A stretch of DNA of 52,682 bases from Atopobium sp. UBA1382. GTDB lineage: Bacteria; Actinomycetota; Coriobacteriia; Coriobacteriales; Atopobiaceae. The stretch lies in assembly GCA_002305805.1 (NCBI GenBank), contig DBQY01000023.1, positions 1 through 52,682 on the forward strand. Direction: 5' to 3'. Shown here piece after piece: positions 42,721 through 51,152 of this stretch. Below the pieces are notes generated by a model, which was given only the letters and a program-made list of their open reading frames with translations, was not told where the DNA came from and did not search any database. A program made the position numbers and the translations under genes. The stretch's first letter is position 1; each line of letters begins with the position of its first letter.

Positions 42721-43233
42721 TTGTCCGGCTCTGTCACTTCGAACTCCGCCCGCGTGCGGCGACTGGCGCTTTTTGCGCTGGTCGCCGCCGCGGTCGTGAT
42801 GCTTGATCAGCTGAGCAAGCTCGCAGCGCGCTCGGCGCTCGTCTCCGGCGAGCCCGTCACGCTGATTCCGGGCGTGATGGACCTCTCGCTCATCTACAAC
42901 ACCGGTGCCGCGTTCTCGATGGGGGAGGGCGCCGGTCCCCTCTTCGTGCTCATCGCCGCCGTCATGTGCGTTGCTGGTATCTATGTGGCCTGGCGACGCA
43001 CCGACGTGCCGCTGTCCCTGCTGCTCACCTGCGCGTGCGTCGTTGGCGGCGGCATCGGCAACGCGATAGACCGCGTCGTCCTGGGGGCAGTGACGGACTT
43101 CTTCAAGACCACGTTCATGGACTTCGCGATCTTCAACGTGGCCGACATCTTCGTGACCTGCGGTGTTCCGATCGCGCTCATCCTCTGGTGGCGCTGGGAC
43201 GTCGCCCGCGAGCGCTCCGCCACGGCCGAATAG
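42721..43233 (+). CDS. lspA: Lipoprotein signal peptidase
   Basis: 170 residues from TTG 42721, with GAGGAG six bases upstream at the end of ileS. Four hydrophobic segments; catalytic Asp117 in GNAIDRV and Asp142 in FNVADIFV. DQLSK near the first segment and YNTGAAFS are further family motifs. It removes the signal peptide from prolipoproteins at the membrane. Cotranscribed with ileS and so probably under the same T-box. Confidence 0.94.
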   Translation: MSGSVTSNSARVRRLALFALVAAAVVMLDQLSKLAARSALVSGEPVTLIPGVMDLSLIYNTGAAFSMGEGAGPLFVLIAAVMCVAGIYVAWRRTDVPLSLLLTCACVVGGGIGNAIDRVVLGAVTDFFKTTFMDFAIFNVADIFVTCGVPIALILWWRWDVARERSATAE

Positions 43234-43259
43234 CGCCGCTCTCCCGCACCCTTTTTCGC

Positions 43260-43469
43260 GGTTTGGGTTCATCGTTTAGGCGGCGCGGCCCTCATTGCGT
43301 GAAAAACCGCAGGTCGCGTTTTGCGATTGCCGCATTTCTCCCAAACCGTGAACCCAAACCGCAAAACGGTTTGGGTTCACTCTTCTCTCCCGCGCCGTCA
43401 ACCACTTCATAAAACCGCAGGTCGCGTCTACGTATGAGGCGGCCTTCGCCGGAACCGTGAACCCAAACC
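43260..43469 (+). repeat. Family A intergenic element, tandem pair (A4)
   Basis: Unit 1 is 43260-43360 (core CGCAGGTCG at 43308) and unit 2 is 43368-43469 (core CGCAGGTCG at 43416). Both have left spacer 35; right spacers are 31 and 32. Ends are GGTTTGGGTTCAT/C and GTGAACCCAAACC. The bases before each core read AAAAC. The junction folds as GTGAACCCAAACCG-caaaa-CGGTTTGGGTTCAC with no T-run. It fills the space between lspA and the next promoter. Confidence 0.85.
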
Positions 43470-43496
43470 TCTCAGTGGGGCCTGCGCAAGGCGGCG

Positions 43497-43505
43497 TGCT
43501 ACGAT
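43497..43505 (+). promoter_or_regulatory. Extended -10 promoter of the rluD-type gene
   Basis: TGC followed by TACGAT (43500-43505), 37 bases before the ATG. No -35 consensus. Confidence 0.5.
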
Positions 43506-43542
43506 GTCTGCCGGCTCGAGTCGAGGACGGAGGAAGCCACTC

Positions 43543-44586
43543 ATGTCAAGTCGCATCGTGAACCTGCTGGTAGGACCCGAGTCCGATGGCATGCGACTCG
43601 ACGCGTTTCTCGCCACGGGCGAGGACATGCCCTCGCGCTCGGCCTGCGCACGCCTCGTGGAGGACGGTGCGGTGACCATCAACGAGACCCCCGCCACCAG
43701 CAAGTCCGAGAAGGTCCTGCTCGGCGACCGCGTCCGGGCGCTCGTGGACGAGCCGGAGCCCATGGGCGGCCCGCTTGCACCCAACCCCTACATCCCGCTC
43801 GACATCCGATTTGAGGATGACCATCTGATCGTCCTCTCCAAGCAGGCGGGCCTCGTCTGCCACCCGAGTCCCGGCCACGTGGACGACACGCTCGCCAACG
43901 CGCTCGTCGCGCACTGCGGCTACGCCCATCTCGGCATGCTTCAGGGGGAGGAGCGCCCCGGAATCGTGCACCGTCTGGACATGGAGACGTCCGGTCTCAT
44001 GGTCGCCGCCAAGGACGACGCCACGCAGAAGGCCCTGCAGGACCTCATCCGCTTGCGCGTGCTCGACCGACGCTACGTCACGCTCGTGCACGGGCCGATC
44101 GCGCACGACGAGGGGACCATTGAGACGGGCATCGCCCGCTCCACGCGCGACCGCGTGCGGATGGCGGTCTCAGACGCGCCCGGCGCACGCGAGGCCATCA
44201 CGACCTTCCGTGTTCTGGAGCGCTTCGAGGCGGGCCCGCGCGACGACGGCTACACCCTCATCGAGTGTCACCTCTACACGGGACGCACCCATCAAATTCG
44301 CGTCCACCTGCGCCACGTGGGACACCCGCTCGTGGGCGACCCGCTCTACGGCCGCGGCGACCTCCGCCAGAACCTCGGGCTCGCGCGCCAGTTCCTCCAC
44401 TCCTGGCACATCCGCTTCGACCACCCCGCAACGGGAGAGACGGTGGAGCTTGCCGACACCCTGCCGGACGACCTGCTCCATGTACTAGAATCCCTTGCCG
44501 AAAGGTCCATGGGAAGGACGCCGGTGGGCGAGAAGATCTGCCCGCTCCTGGTGCCCTCCGGACGGGAAACGCGGCACGAGGGGTAG
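43543..44586 (+). CDS. RluD-family pseudouridine synthase
   Basis: 347 residues from ATG 43543, behind GGAGGA; an earlier frame start is upstream of that site. An S4 RNA-binding domain (about 10-75) precedes the catalytic domain, where HRLD (143-146) holds the essential Asp146. TGRTHQIRVHL and GDPLYG are later family motifs. It converts uridines of large-subunit rRNA, or of tRNA in some relatives. Commonly found directly after lspA, as here. The next gene begins three bases after the stop. Confidence 0.9.
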   Translation: MSSRIVNLLVGPESDGMRLDAFLATGEDMPSRSACARLVEDGAVTINETPATSKSEKVLLGDRVRALVDEPEPMGGPLAPNPYIPLDIRFEDDHLIVLSKQAGLVCHPSPGHVDDTLANALVAHCGYAHLGMLQGEERPGIVHRLDMETSGLMVAAKDDATQKALQDLIRLRVLDRRYVTLVHGPIAHDEGTIETGIARSTRDRVRMAVSDAPGAREAITTFRVLERFEAGPRDDGYTLIECHLYTGRTHQIRVHLRHVGHPLVGDPLYGRGDLRQNLGLARQFLHSWHIRFDHPATGETVELADTLPDDLLHVLESLAERSMGRTPVGEKICPLLVPSGRETRHEG

Positions 44587-44589
44587 TCG

Positions 44590-45882
44590 ATGGAGTTCAA
44601 CCAGTTCGGACTCACGCCCATCGTCATCTTCAACTTCGCGATCGGTGCGCTGTTCACGGTTGCCTACCTGTACCAGGCGTTCTACACCATTCGGGTCATC
44701 CTGCAGGGCACGGTTCGCCTGCCCGAGGCGAAGGCGAACCACCGCTACGCCTTCGTCATCGCGGCGCACAACGAGGAGGCCGTCATCGGCAACCTCGTGC
44801 GCTCGATCTTCTCCCAGAGGTACCCGCGCGAGCTCATGGACGTCTTCGTCGTGTGCGACGCCTGCACCGACGATACCCATCGCGTCGCCGAGGAGGCCGG
44901 TGCCATCGTCTGGGACCGCAACGACCTCGCCCGCCGCGGCAAGAGCTGGGCGCTCGACTATGCGTTCAACCGCATCCTCGACGACTACGGCGACACCTAC
45001 GAGGCATTTGTGGTCTTTGACGCGGACAACCTCGTCTCGCCGGACTACATATCTGTCATGAACCAGGCCTTCGACGCGGGCTACCTCGTCTGCACCGGGT
45101 ATCGCAACTCCAAGAACTTCGACTCGAGTTGGGTGAGCGCCGCCTACGCGCTCTGGTTCATGCGTGAGGCCAAGTTCCTCAACAACGCCCGCATGATGTC
45201 GGGCACGAGCTGCGCCATCTCGGGTTCGGGTTGGCTCGTCTCCCAGCGCATCGTCCGCGGCATGCACGGTTGGGGCTTCCACTCGCTGACCGAGGACATC
45301 CAGTTCTCCACGTTCTGCAGCGCCAACAACGTCCAGATCGGCTATGCCCCCGCCGAGTTCTACGACGAGCAGCCCGTCACGTTCAAGGCGTCCTGGACGC
45401 AGCGCCTGCGCTGGACCAAGGGTTTCTACGAGGTGTTCTTCTCGTATGTGCGCGACCTCGTCAAGGGCATCTCGCGCGGGCAGTTCGCGAGCTACGACAT
45501 GCTCGTGACCGTCGCTCCCGGCAACATCCTCACGCTGCTCTCCGTCTCCATCAACCTCACCTATCTCGTCATCGGCTCCCTCAGCCATGGCTTCATCGCC
45601 ACGCAGGCCGAGCTCAACATGTGCGTGGGGTCGATCGTCATGACGCTCGCCTCGATGTACCTCTCGTTCTTCGTGCTCGGTCTGCTCACCACCATCTCGG
45701 AGCGCGCACACATCCACGCCAAGAAGCGCTGGAGGGTCATCACCAACCTCTTCACCTTCCCGATCTTCGAGCTGACCTACATCCCCATCAACGTGGTCGC
45801 GCTGTTCAAGAAGGTCGAGTGGATCCCCACCAAGCACGACATCGCCGTCGACGTCCGAGACGTCGTGGGCGACAACGTGTAG
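44590..45882 (+). CDS. Membrane processive family 2 glycosyltransferase
   Basis: 430 residues. One N-terminal transmembrane segment (about 10-35), then a GT-A domain with DAD (144-146), TED (234-236) and QRLRW (271-275), the D,D,D,QxxRW set of processive beta-glycosyltransferases such as cellulose, hyaluronan and poly-GlcNAc synthases. Two or three C-terminal transmembrane segments follow (about 305-400). It probably polymerises and extrudes a sugar chain or acts on a lipid acceptor. Translation is coupled to the upstream rluD-type gene, an odd pairing without obvious functional link. Product unknown. Confidence 0.8.
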   Translation: MEFNQFGLTPIVIFNFAIGALFTVAYLYQAFYTIRVILQGTVRLPEAKANHRYAFVIAAHNEEAVIGNLVRSIFSQRYPRELMDVFVVCDACTDDTHRVAEEAGAIVWDRNDLARRGKSWALDYAFNRILDDYGDTYEAFVVFDADNLVSPDYISVMNQAFDAGYLVCTGYRNSKNFDSSWVSAAYALWFMREAKFLNNARMMSGTSCAISGSGWLVSQRIVRGMHGWGFHSLTEDIQFSTFCSANNVQIGYAPAEFYDEQPVTFKASWTQRLRWTKGFYEVFFSYVRDLVKGISRGQFASYDMLVTVAPGNILTLLSVSINLTYLVIGSLSHGFIATQAELNMCVGSIVMTLASMYLSFFVLGLLTTISERAHIHAKKRWRVITNLFTFPIFELTYIPINVVALFKKVEWIPTKHDIAVDVRDVVGDNV

Positions 45883-45954
45883 GGGAGAATTGGTGATAAC
45901 GTGTCTCTAGCTCGACTTTCTCGGCGGACGGCGGACATTTACGCCTGAGCGGAT

Positions 45955-45963
45955 GTTACAATG
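45955..45963 (+). promoter_or_regulatory. Extended -10 promoter of guaB
   Basis: TGT followed by TACAAT (45958-45963), about 52 bases before the ATG. No -35 consensus. Confidence 0.5.
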
Positions 45964-46015
45964 CCGAAAACGCGGTCCAGAAGGGGCCGGGGGCAACAGA
46001 GAGGAGCCACTAAAC

Positions 46016-47527
46016 ATGGCAACGTTCTTCGAGGGGGAGTCCCACACCTTTTCCGAGTACCTGCTCGTTCCCGGATACTCCTCGGCGGAGAACGTCCCCG
46101 ACAACGTGTCGCTCAAGACGCCGCTCGTGAAGTTCCGCCGCGGCGAGGAGCCCGCGCTCAGCCTCAACATCCCGATGGTCTCCGCCATCATGCAGTCCGT
46201 CTCTGGCGTTGACATGGGCGTTGCCCTTGCCATCGAGGGCGGTCTCGCCTTCATCTACGGCAACCAGACGCCCGAGCAGGAGGCGGCCATGGTCAAGGCC
46301 GTCAAGGACCACAAGGCCGGCTTCGTGGAGTCCGACTCCACCCTTACGCCCGACATGACGATGGAGCAGGTCATGGAGCTCAAGGCTCGCACCGGCCACT
46401 CCACCATGCCCGTCACCGACGACGGCTCCTCCCGCGGTAAGCTCCTCGGCATCGTGACCAGCCGCGACTACCGTCCCACGCGTGATGATCACCAGAAGAA
46501 GGTCGCCGAGTTCATGACGCCTCGCGAGAAGCTCATCGTGGGCGACAAGGACATCACGCTCAAGAAGGCCAACGACGTCATCTGGGACAACAAGCTCAAC
46601 GCCCTGCCCGTCGTGGACGAGAACGACCACCTGGTGGGCATCGTCTTCCGCAAGGACTACGACCAGCACAAGTCCAACCCCAACGAGCTGCTCGACGCCA
46701 ACAAGCGCTACATGGTTGGCGCGGGCATCAACACCCGCGACTACGCCGAGCGCGTGCCCCTGCTCGTGGAGGCCGGCGCCGACGTTCTCTGCATCGACTC
46801 CTCCGAGGGCTTCTCCGAGTGGCAGAAGCGCACCCTCGAGTGGGTTCGCGCCAACTACGGCGACTCCGTCAAGGTGGGCGCCGGCAACGTCGTGGACGAG
46901 GAGGGCTTCCGCTTCCTCGCCGACTGCGGCGCGGACTTCGTGAAGGTCGGCATCGGCGGCGGCTCGATCTGCATCACGCGCGAGACCAAGGGCATTGGCC
47001 GCGGTCAGGCCTCTGCGGTCATCGACGTGTGCCGCGCGCGCGACAAGTACTTCGAGGAGACCGGCGTCTACGTGCCCGTCTGCTCTGACGGCGGCATCGT
47101 CTACGACTACCACATGACGCTCGCCTTGGCTATGGGCGCCGACTTCATGATGCTCGGTCGCTACTTCGCCCGCTTTGACGAGAGCCCCACCGAGCGCGTG
47201 AACGTCAACGGCCAGTACATGAAGGAGTACTGGGGCGAGGGCTCCGCACGCGCCCGCAACTGGCAGCGCTACGACCAGGGTGGCGCCTCCAAGCTGGGCT
47301 TTGTCGAGGGCGTCGACTCCTACGTGCCCTACGCGGGCTCCCTCAAGGAGGGCGTTGGCCAGACGATTTACAAGATCAAGTCCACGATGTGCAACTGCGG
47401 CGCCAAGACCATCAAGGAGCTGCAGGAGAAGGCGCGCCTCACGCTCGTGAGCTCCACCTCGATCGTCGAGGGCGGCGCGCACGACGTCGTGGTCAAGGAT
47501 TCCCAGCACAGCGTGAGCTACCGCTAG
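46016..47527 (+). CDS. guaB: IMP dehydrogenase
   Basis: 503 residues from ATG 46016, preceded by GAGAGGAG. TIM-barrel domain interrupted by two CBS repeats (about 100-215). The catalytic loop [10 protein letters not shown] has Cys319, in place of the usual [28 protein letters not shown] (flap) and a Cys-rich CNCGAKT tail region follow. It oxidises IMP to XMP, the committed step to GMP. The start is supported by the ribosome site and the -10 box; a longer frame would begin at that box. Confidence 0.9.
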   Translation: MATFFEGESHTFSEYLLVPGYSSAENVPDNVSLKTPLVKFRRGEEPALSLNIPMVSAIMQSVSGVDMGVALAIEGGLAFIYGNQTPEQEAAMVKAVKDHKAGFVESDSTLTPDMTMEQVMELKARTGHSTMPVTDDGSSRGKLLGIVTSRDYRPTRDDHQKKVAEFMTPREKLIVGDKDITLKKANDVIWDNKLNALPVVDENDHLVGIVFRKDYDQHKSNPNELLDANKRYMVGAGINTRDYAERVPLLVEAGADVLCIDSSEGFSEWQKRTLEWVRANYGDSVKVGAGNVVDEEGFRFLADCGADFVKVGIGGGSICITRETKGIGRGQASAVIDVCRARDKYFEETGVYVPVCSDGGIVYDYHMTLALAMGADFMMLGRYFARFDESPTERVNVNGQYMKEYWGEGSARARNWQRYDQGGASKLGFVEGVDSYVPYAGSLKEGVGQTIYKIKSTMCNCGAKTIKELQEKARLTLVSSTSIVEGGAHDVVVKDSQHSVSYR

Positions 47528-47553
47528 TCTGACGAGAATAACGTGATTTTGTT

Positions 47554-47588
47554 GCCGCTCCGGGACATGCGCCCCGGGGCGGCTTTTT
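47554..47588 (+). terminator. Intrinsic terminator of guaB
   Basis: GCCGCTCCGGG (47554-47564), eight-base loop, CCCGGGGCGGC (47573-47583), then TTTTT. Eleven pairs with one G-U. Confidence 0.9.
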
Positions 47589-47603
47589 CTTCCCCCCTTT
47601 GGA

Positions 47604-47814
47604 GGTTTGGGTTCGTCGTTTGCGCCAAACGGGCCACCCGGACGACCCTCAACTGGGCTTTTGCGGTTTGGTGGGCCACTGCTCCAAGCCGAGTGAACCC
47701 AAACCGGAAATCGGTTTGGGTTCACTGGCTGCGCCCCACGGCTTCCCAGACGTAAGAAATGCCTGTTGGCGTGTTGTCGTGAGGCGGGTTGATGCGACTT
47801 CGTGAACCCAAACC
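47604..47814 (+). repeat. Family A intergenic element, tandem pair without core (A5)
   Basis: Unit 1 is 47604-47705 (GGTTTGGGTTCGT to GTGAACCCAAACC) and unit 2 is 47713-47814 (perfect 13-bp inverted ends). Both are exactly 102 bp, the commonest family A length. At the expected core positions (47652 and 47761) there is no CGCAGGT. Spacing and ends are kept while the core is lost or changed. It lies between the guaB terminator and the leuS promoter. Confidence 0.8.
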
Positions 47815-47854
47815 GTGGGAAGGAGGCAAGGCACCCCACGTTCGTCGAGCGAGC

Positions 47855-47863
47855 TGCTACAAT
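47855..47863 (+). promoter_or_regulatory. Extended -10 promoter of leuS
   Basis: TGC followed by TACAAT (47858-47863), 38 bases before the chosen ATG. It excludes the earlier in-frame starts of leuS. Confidence 0.55.
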
Positions 47864-47900
47864 GTCCCAGTTGACCATCGCACACGAAGGAGTCACGCAG

Positions 47901-50462
47901 ATGAGCGACGCCGAAAAGAGCTTTGAGGTCCCGGCCTACGACGCCGAGGAGATCGAGACCCGTTGGCAGGCGGAGTGGGACGCCGAGGAGCTCTACAAGA
48001 CCGAGGAGAGCCCCGAGAAGCCCAAGAAGTACGTGCTGGAGATGTTCCCGTACCCCTCGGGCGACCTTCACATGGGCCACGCGCGCAACTACACGATCGG
48101 TGACGCCATGGCGCGCCAGGCCCGCATGCGCGGTTTTGACGTGCTGCACCCCATGGGCTATGACGCCTTCGGCCTGCCTGCGGAGAACGCCGCCATCAAG
48201 CACAACACCCAGGCGGGCGTCTGGACGCACCAGAACATCGCGCAGGCCACCAAGACCATGCGCCGCATGGGCTTCTCCTACGACTACGACCGCATGTTCA
48301 ACACCTGCGACCCCGAGTACTACAAGTGGGGCCAGTGGATCTTCCTCAAGATGTGGGAGAAGGGCCTCGTCTACCGCGACAACTCGCCGGTGAACTGGTG
48401 CCCCGGCTGCCAGACCGTGCTCGCCAACGAGCAGGTCGTGGACGGCAAGTGCTGGCGCTGCGGGTCCGTCCCCGAGAAGCGCGCCCTCTCCCAGTGGTAC
48501 TTCAAGATCACCGACTACGCCCAGGAGCTGCTCGACGACCTGGGGAAGCTCGAGGGCAAGTGGCCCGAGCGCGTTCGCGCGATGCAGGCTAACTGGATCG
48601 GCCGCTCCGAGGGCGCCGAGATCGACTTCACGCTTGCCGACAAGGACGGCGTGACCCCCACAGACACCAAGATCACCGTCTTCACCACGCGCCCGGACAC
48701 GCTCTTCGGCGTGAGCTTCTTCCTGCTGCCGCCCGAGAGCCCGCTCGCCGCGGAGCTCGTGGCCGGCACCGAGCACGAGGCTGCCTTCCTCGAGCTCAAG
48801 GCCGCCGCGGAGAAGGTCTCCTCGGTCGACCGCCAGGGCTCTGATCGCGAGAAGCACGGCGTCTTCACCGGCCGCTACGTCATCAACCCGGTCAACGGCC
48901 GCCCGGCTCCCGTCTGGGTCGCCGACTACGTCCTCATGGACTACGGCACCGGCGCCGTAATGGGCGTGCCCTGCGGCGACCAGCGCGACTTCGACTTCGC
49001 CAAGAAGTACGACCTGGAGATCGCCCCGATTATCTGCGAGAAGGACGACCCGCTCTACGAGCAGCTCAAGGACGAGCGCGGGCTCGTGGTGACCTCCGTG
49101 GACTGGGACCACGCTATGGAGGCCGAGGGCTACCTCGTGCAGTCCGGCCGCTTCACCGGCATGAAGGGCGGCAAACACTCCGAGGCCGTGGACGCTATCA
49201 TCGACTGGCTCGGCGAGCAGGGCCTCGGTCGCAAGACGGTGCAGTTCCGCCTGCGCGACTGGCTCATCAGCCGCCAACGCTACTGGGGCAACCCGATCCC
49301 GATGATCCACTGCGATTGCTGCGGCGACGTGCCGGTGCCCTACGAGGACCTGCCCGTCACGCTGCCTGACGCGCTCGACCTCGGCGCCGGCGAGACTCTC
49401 GCCGCCTACGCGCCGTTCTACGAGACCACGTGCCCCAAGTGCGGCAAGCCTGCCAAGCGCATCACCGACACCATGGACACCTTCACGTGCTCCAGCTGGT
49501 ACTACCTGCGCTACTGCGACCCGCACAACGATCAGCTGCCCTTCTCGCGCGATGCCGTGGACCGCTGGATGCCGGTCGACAACTACATCGGCGGCATCGA
49601 GCACGCCATCCTGCACCTGCTTTACAGCCGCTTCTTCACCAAGGTCCTGCGCGACCTCGGCATGATCGGTATCGACGAGCCCTTTGAGAATCTGCTCTGC
49701 CAGGGCATGGTCAAGGACGCCAACGGCGACACCATGTCCAAGTCCAAGGGCAACGTCGTGCCGCCGTCCTCGGTAATCGAGCCCTACGGCGCGGACACCA
49801 TGCGTCTGGCCATCCTCTTCATCGCCCCGCCCGAGAAGGACTTCAACTGGGACGAGGAGGCTGTCGCCGGCGCCAACCGCTTCATCAAGCGCGCGTGGCG
49901 CGTCGTCTGGCTGCTCAGCCAGGGTGCGGCCGCTGGTGCCGTGAGCGCGGGCACCCTCGACGCCGCGGGCAAGGAGCTGTGGCGCACGCTCAACGGCATG
50001 GGCATCAAGTGCACCACCGACTTCGACCGCGGCCAGTTCAACACCGCCATCTCCGCCGTCATGGAGATCACCAACGCGGCGTCCAAGTACGTGAACGACG
50101 TGGCGCTCGAGCGGCGCGACCCGGCGCTCTGCTTCGCCGTGGCGCACGCTATCGTGACCACGCTCGCCCCGATCTGCCCGCACTGGGCCGAGGAGCTCTG
50201 GCACAAGGCGCTGGCTCAGGAGGGCTCGGTCTACAACGCCGCCTGGCCCGAGTTCGACGCCGAGGCCGCCAAGGCCGACGAGGTCGAGATCGCGGTCCAG
50301 ATCAAGGGCAAGGTCCGCGGCCGCGTGATGGTCGCCGCCGACGCCTCCGACGACGAGGTCGCCGAGGCCGCCAAGGCCGCCGTGGCAGAGCAGCTCGCCG
50401 GCAAGGACATCAAGAAGGTCATCGTCATCAAGGGCCGCCTCGTCAACATAGTGGCGGTGTAG
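47901..50462 (+). CDS. leuS: Leucyl-tRNA synthetase
   Basis: 853 residues from ATG 47901, with AAGGAG nine bases upstream. HMGH (57-60) and TMSKS (611-615, where most enzymes have KMSKS) are the class I signatures. A CP1 editing domain of usual size lies between (about 220-420), including the TTRPDT motif, with a zinc-type CPKC segment later. A C-terminal tRNA-binding domain ends in [13 protein letters not shown]. It charges tRNA-Leu in the cytoplasm. No T-box is visible in its 40-base leader, unlike ileS. Confidence 0.96.
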   Translation: MSDAEKSFEVPAYDAEEIETRWQAEWDAEELYKTEESPEKPKKYVLEMFPYPSGDLHMGHARNYTIGDAMARQARMRGFDVLHPMGYDAFGLPAENAAIKHNTQAGVWTHQNIAQATKTMRRMGFSYDYDRMFNTCDPEYYKWGQWIFLKMWEKGLVYRDNSPVNWCPGCQTVLANEQVVDGKCWRCGSVPEKRALSQWYFKITDYAQELLDDLGKLEGKWPERVRAMQANWIGRSEGAEIDFTLADKDGVTPTDTKITVFTTRPDTLFGVSFFLLPPESPLAAELVAGTEHEAAFLELKAAAEKVSSVDRQGSDREKHGVFTGRYVINPVNGRPAPVWVADYVLMDYGTGAVMGVPCGDQRDFDFAKKYDLEIAPIICEKDDPLYEQLKDERGLVVTSVDWDHAMEAEGYLVQSGRFTGMKGGKHSEAVDAIIDWLGEQGLGRKTVQFRLRDWLISRQRYWGNPIPMIHCDCCGDVPVPYEDLPVTLPDALDLGAGETLAAYAPFYETTCPKCGKPAKRITDTMDTFTCSSWYYLRYCDPHNDQLPFSRDAVDRWMPVDNYIGGIEHAILHLLYSRFFTKVLRDLGMIGIDEPFENLLCQGMVKDANGDTMSKSKGNVVPPSSVIEPYGADTMRLAILFIAPPEKDFNWDEEAVAGANRFIKRAWRVVWLLSQGAAAGAVSAGTLDAAGKELWRTLNGMGIKCTTDFDRGQFNTAISAVMEITNAASKYVNDVALERRDPALCFAVAHAIVTTLAPICPHWAEELWHKALAQEGSVYNAAWPEFDAEAAKADEVEIAVQIKGKVRGRVMVAADASDDEVAEAAKAAVAEQLAGKDIKKVIVIKGRLVNIVAV

Positions 50463-50531
50463 GTTCTCACGCAGGCAGGGGAGGCCCTCATCTCTGGCGA
50501 GAGGTTCTGTGGCAATCTCGTGGAGGCTTGT

Positions 50532-50560
50532 TTGACGCATGGCGAGAAAAACCGTAGACT
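50532..50560 (+). promoter_or_regulatory. Promoter of the rimP-nusA-infB operon
   Basis: TTGACG (50532-50537), 17-base spacer, TAGACT (50555-50560): close to consensus at both boxes with ideal spacing. The transcript would have a leader of about 78 bases containing a hairpin. Confidence 0.75.
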
Positions 50561-50586
50561 AGCAGCGTATTCGAAGCTGTAACTGT

Positions 50587-50624
50587 AGGAAGTGGGGTGG
50601 ATCTTCTCGCCCCGCTTCCTTTCT
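50587..50624 (+). terminator. Leader hairpin before rimP, possible attenuator
   Basis: AGGAAGTGGGG (50587-50597) pairs over eleven positions (one G-U) with CCCCGCTTCCT (50610-50620), followed by TTCTG. It lies between the promoter and rimP. A leader terminator sensitive to NusA would be a means of autoregulation, as inferred for E. coli metY-rimP-nusA. The T-run is short, so strength is uncertain. Confidence 0.5.
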
Positions 50625-50645
50625 GTATGAAGACGGGAGGGGAGC

Positions 50646-51122
50646 ATGCCGAAGTCCGGCATCGAGCAGCAGATCATCGACGCGCTGGAGCCCACGGCCG
50701 CCGAGCGCGGCATCGACGTCGTGGACGTCGAGGTCGTCGGCGCGACCAAGGCGCCCTGCGTGCGCGTGCGCATCGACCACGCGGACGAGTCCGCGCCCAC
50801 CATCACCCTCGACGAGGTGACCGAGGAGACTGAGTGGATCTCGACCGCCCTGGACGAGCTCGACCCCATCCCCTCGAGCTTCACCCTCGAGGTGTCGTCG
50901 CCCGGCATGGCGCGCCCCCTGCGCAAGGAGCGCGACTTCGTGCGCTTTGCCGGCGAGACCGTCCAGCTCTCGCTCGTCCCGGGCGAGGGGAGGCGTCGCT
51001 ATACCGGCACCCTCCTCGGCATCGAGGACGGCGTCGTTGCCCTCGAGGTTGACGGCGAGCGCGTGGAGCTCCCGTTCGACGACATCAGGAAGTGCACGAT
51101 CAAGCCCGACTTCCCCGCGTAG
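50646..51122 (+). CDS. rimP: Ribosome maturation factor RimP
   Basis: 158 residues, preceded by GGGAGGGGAGC. The N-terminal alpha-beta domain contains GIDVVDVEVVG and the conserved FTLEVSSPGMARPL motif; a C-terminal SH3-like domain spans about 90-155 (GTLLGIEDGVVALEVDG). It helps 30S assembly. First gene of rimP-nusA-infB, the order kept in nearly all bacteria. Confidence 0.93.
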   Translation: MPKSGIEQQIIDALEPTAAERGIDVVDVEVVGATKAPCVRVRIDHADESAPTITLDEVTEETEWISTALDELDPIPSSFTLEVSSPGMARPLRKERDFVRFAGETVQLSLVPGEGRRRYTGTLLGIEDGVVALEVDGERVELPFDDIRKCTIKPDFPA

Positions 51123-51152
51123 GGAAGCGCGAGAAGAGCGAAAGGAACCCAC

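Noticed and set aside
39580..43272. A 1230-codon open frame on the minus strand across ileS and lspA
   Set aside because: Shadow of the GC-rich codon pattern of ileS; runs through the T-box leader and shows no domain.
15412..47814. Family A units as integron attC sites
   Set aside because: Length and inverted ends look similar, but the ends do not fit RYYYAAC/GTTRRRY (GTTTGGG fails at two positions), and there are no cassette genes or integrase.
47802..47900. Upstream extension of leuS
   Set aside because: It would begin inside the family A repeat and pass through the -10 box; the ATG at 47901 has the ribosome site.
47864..47900. A leucine T-box before leuS
   Set aside because: The leader is only about 35 bases and has no specifier, T-box or terminator elements.
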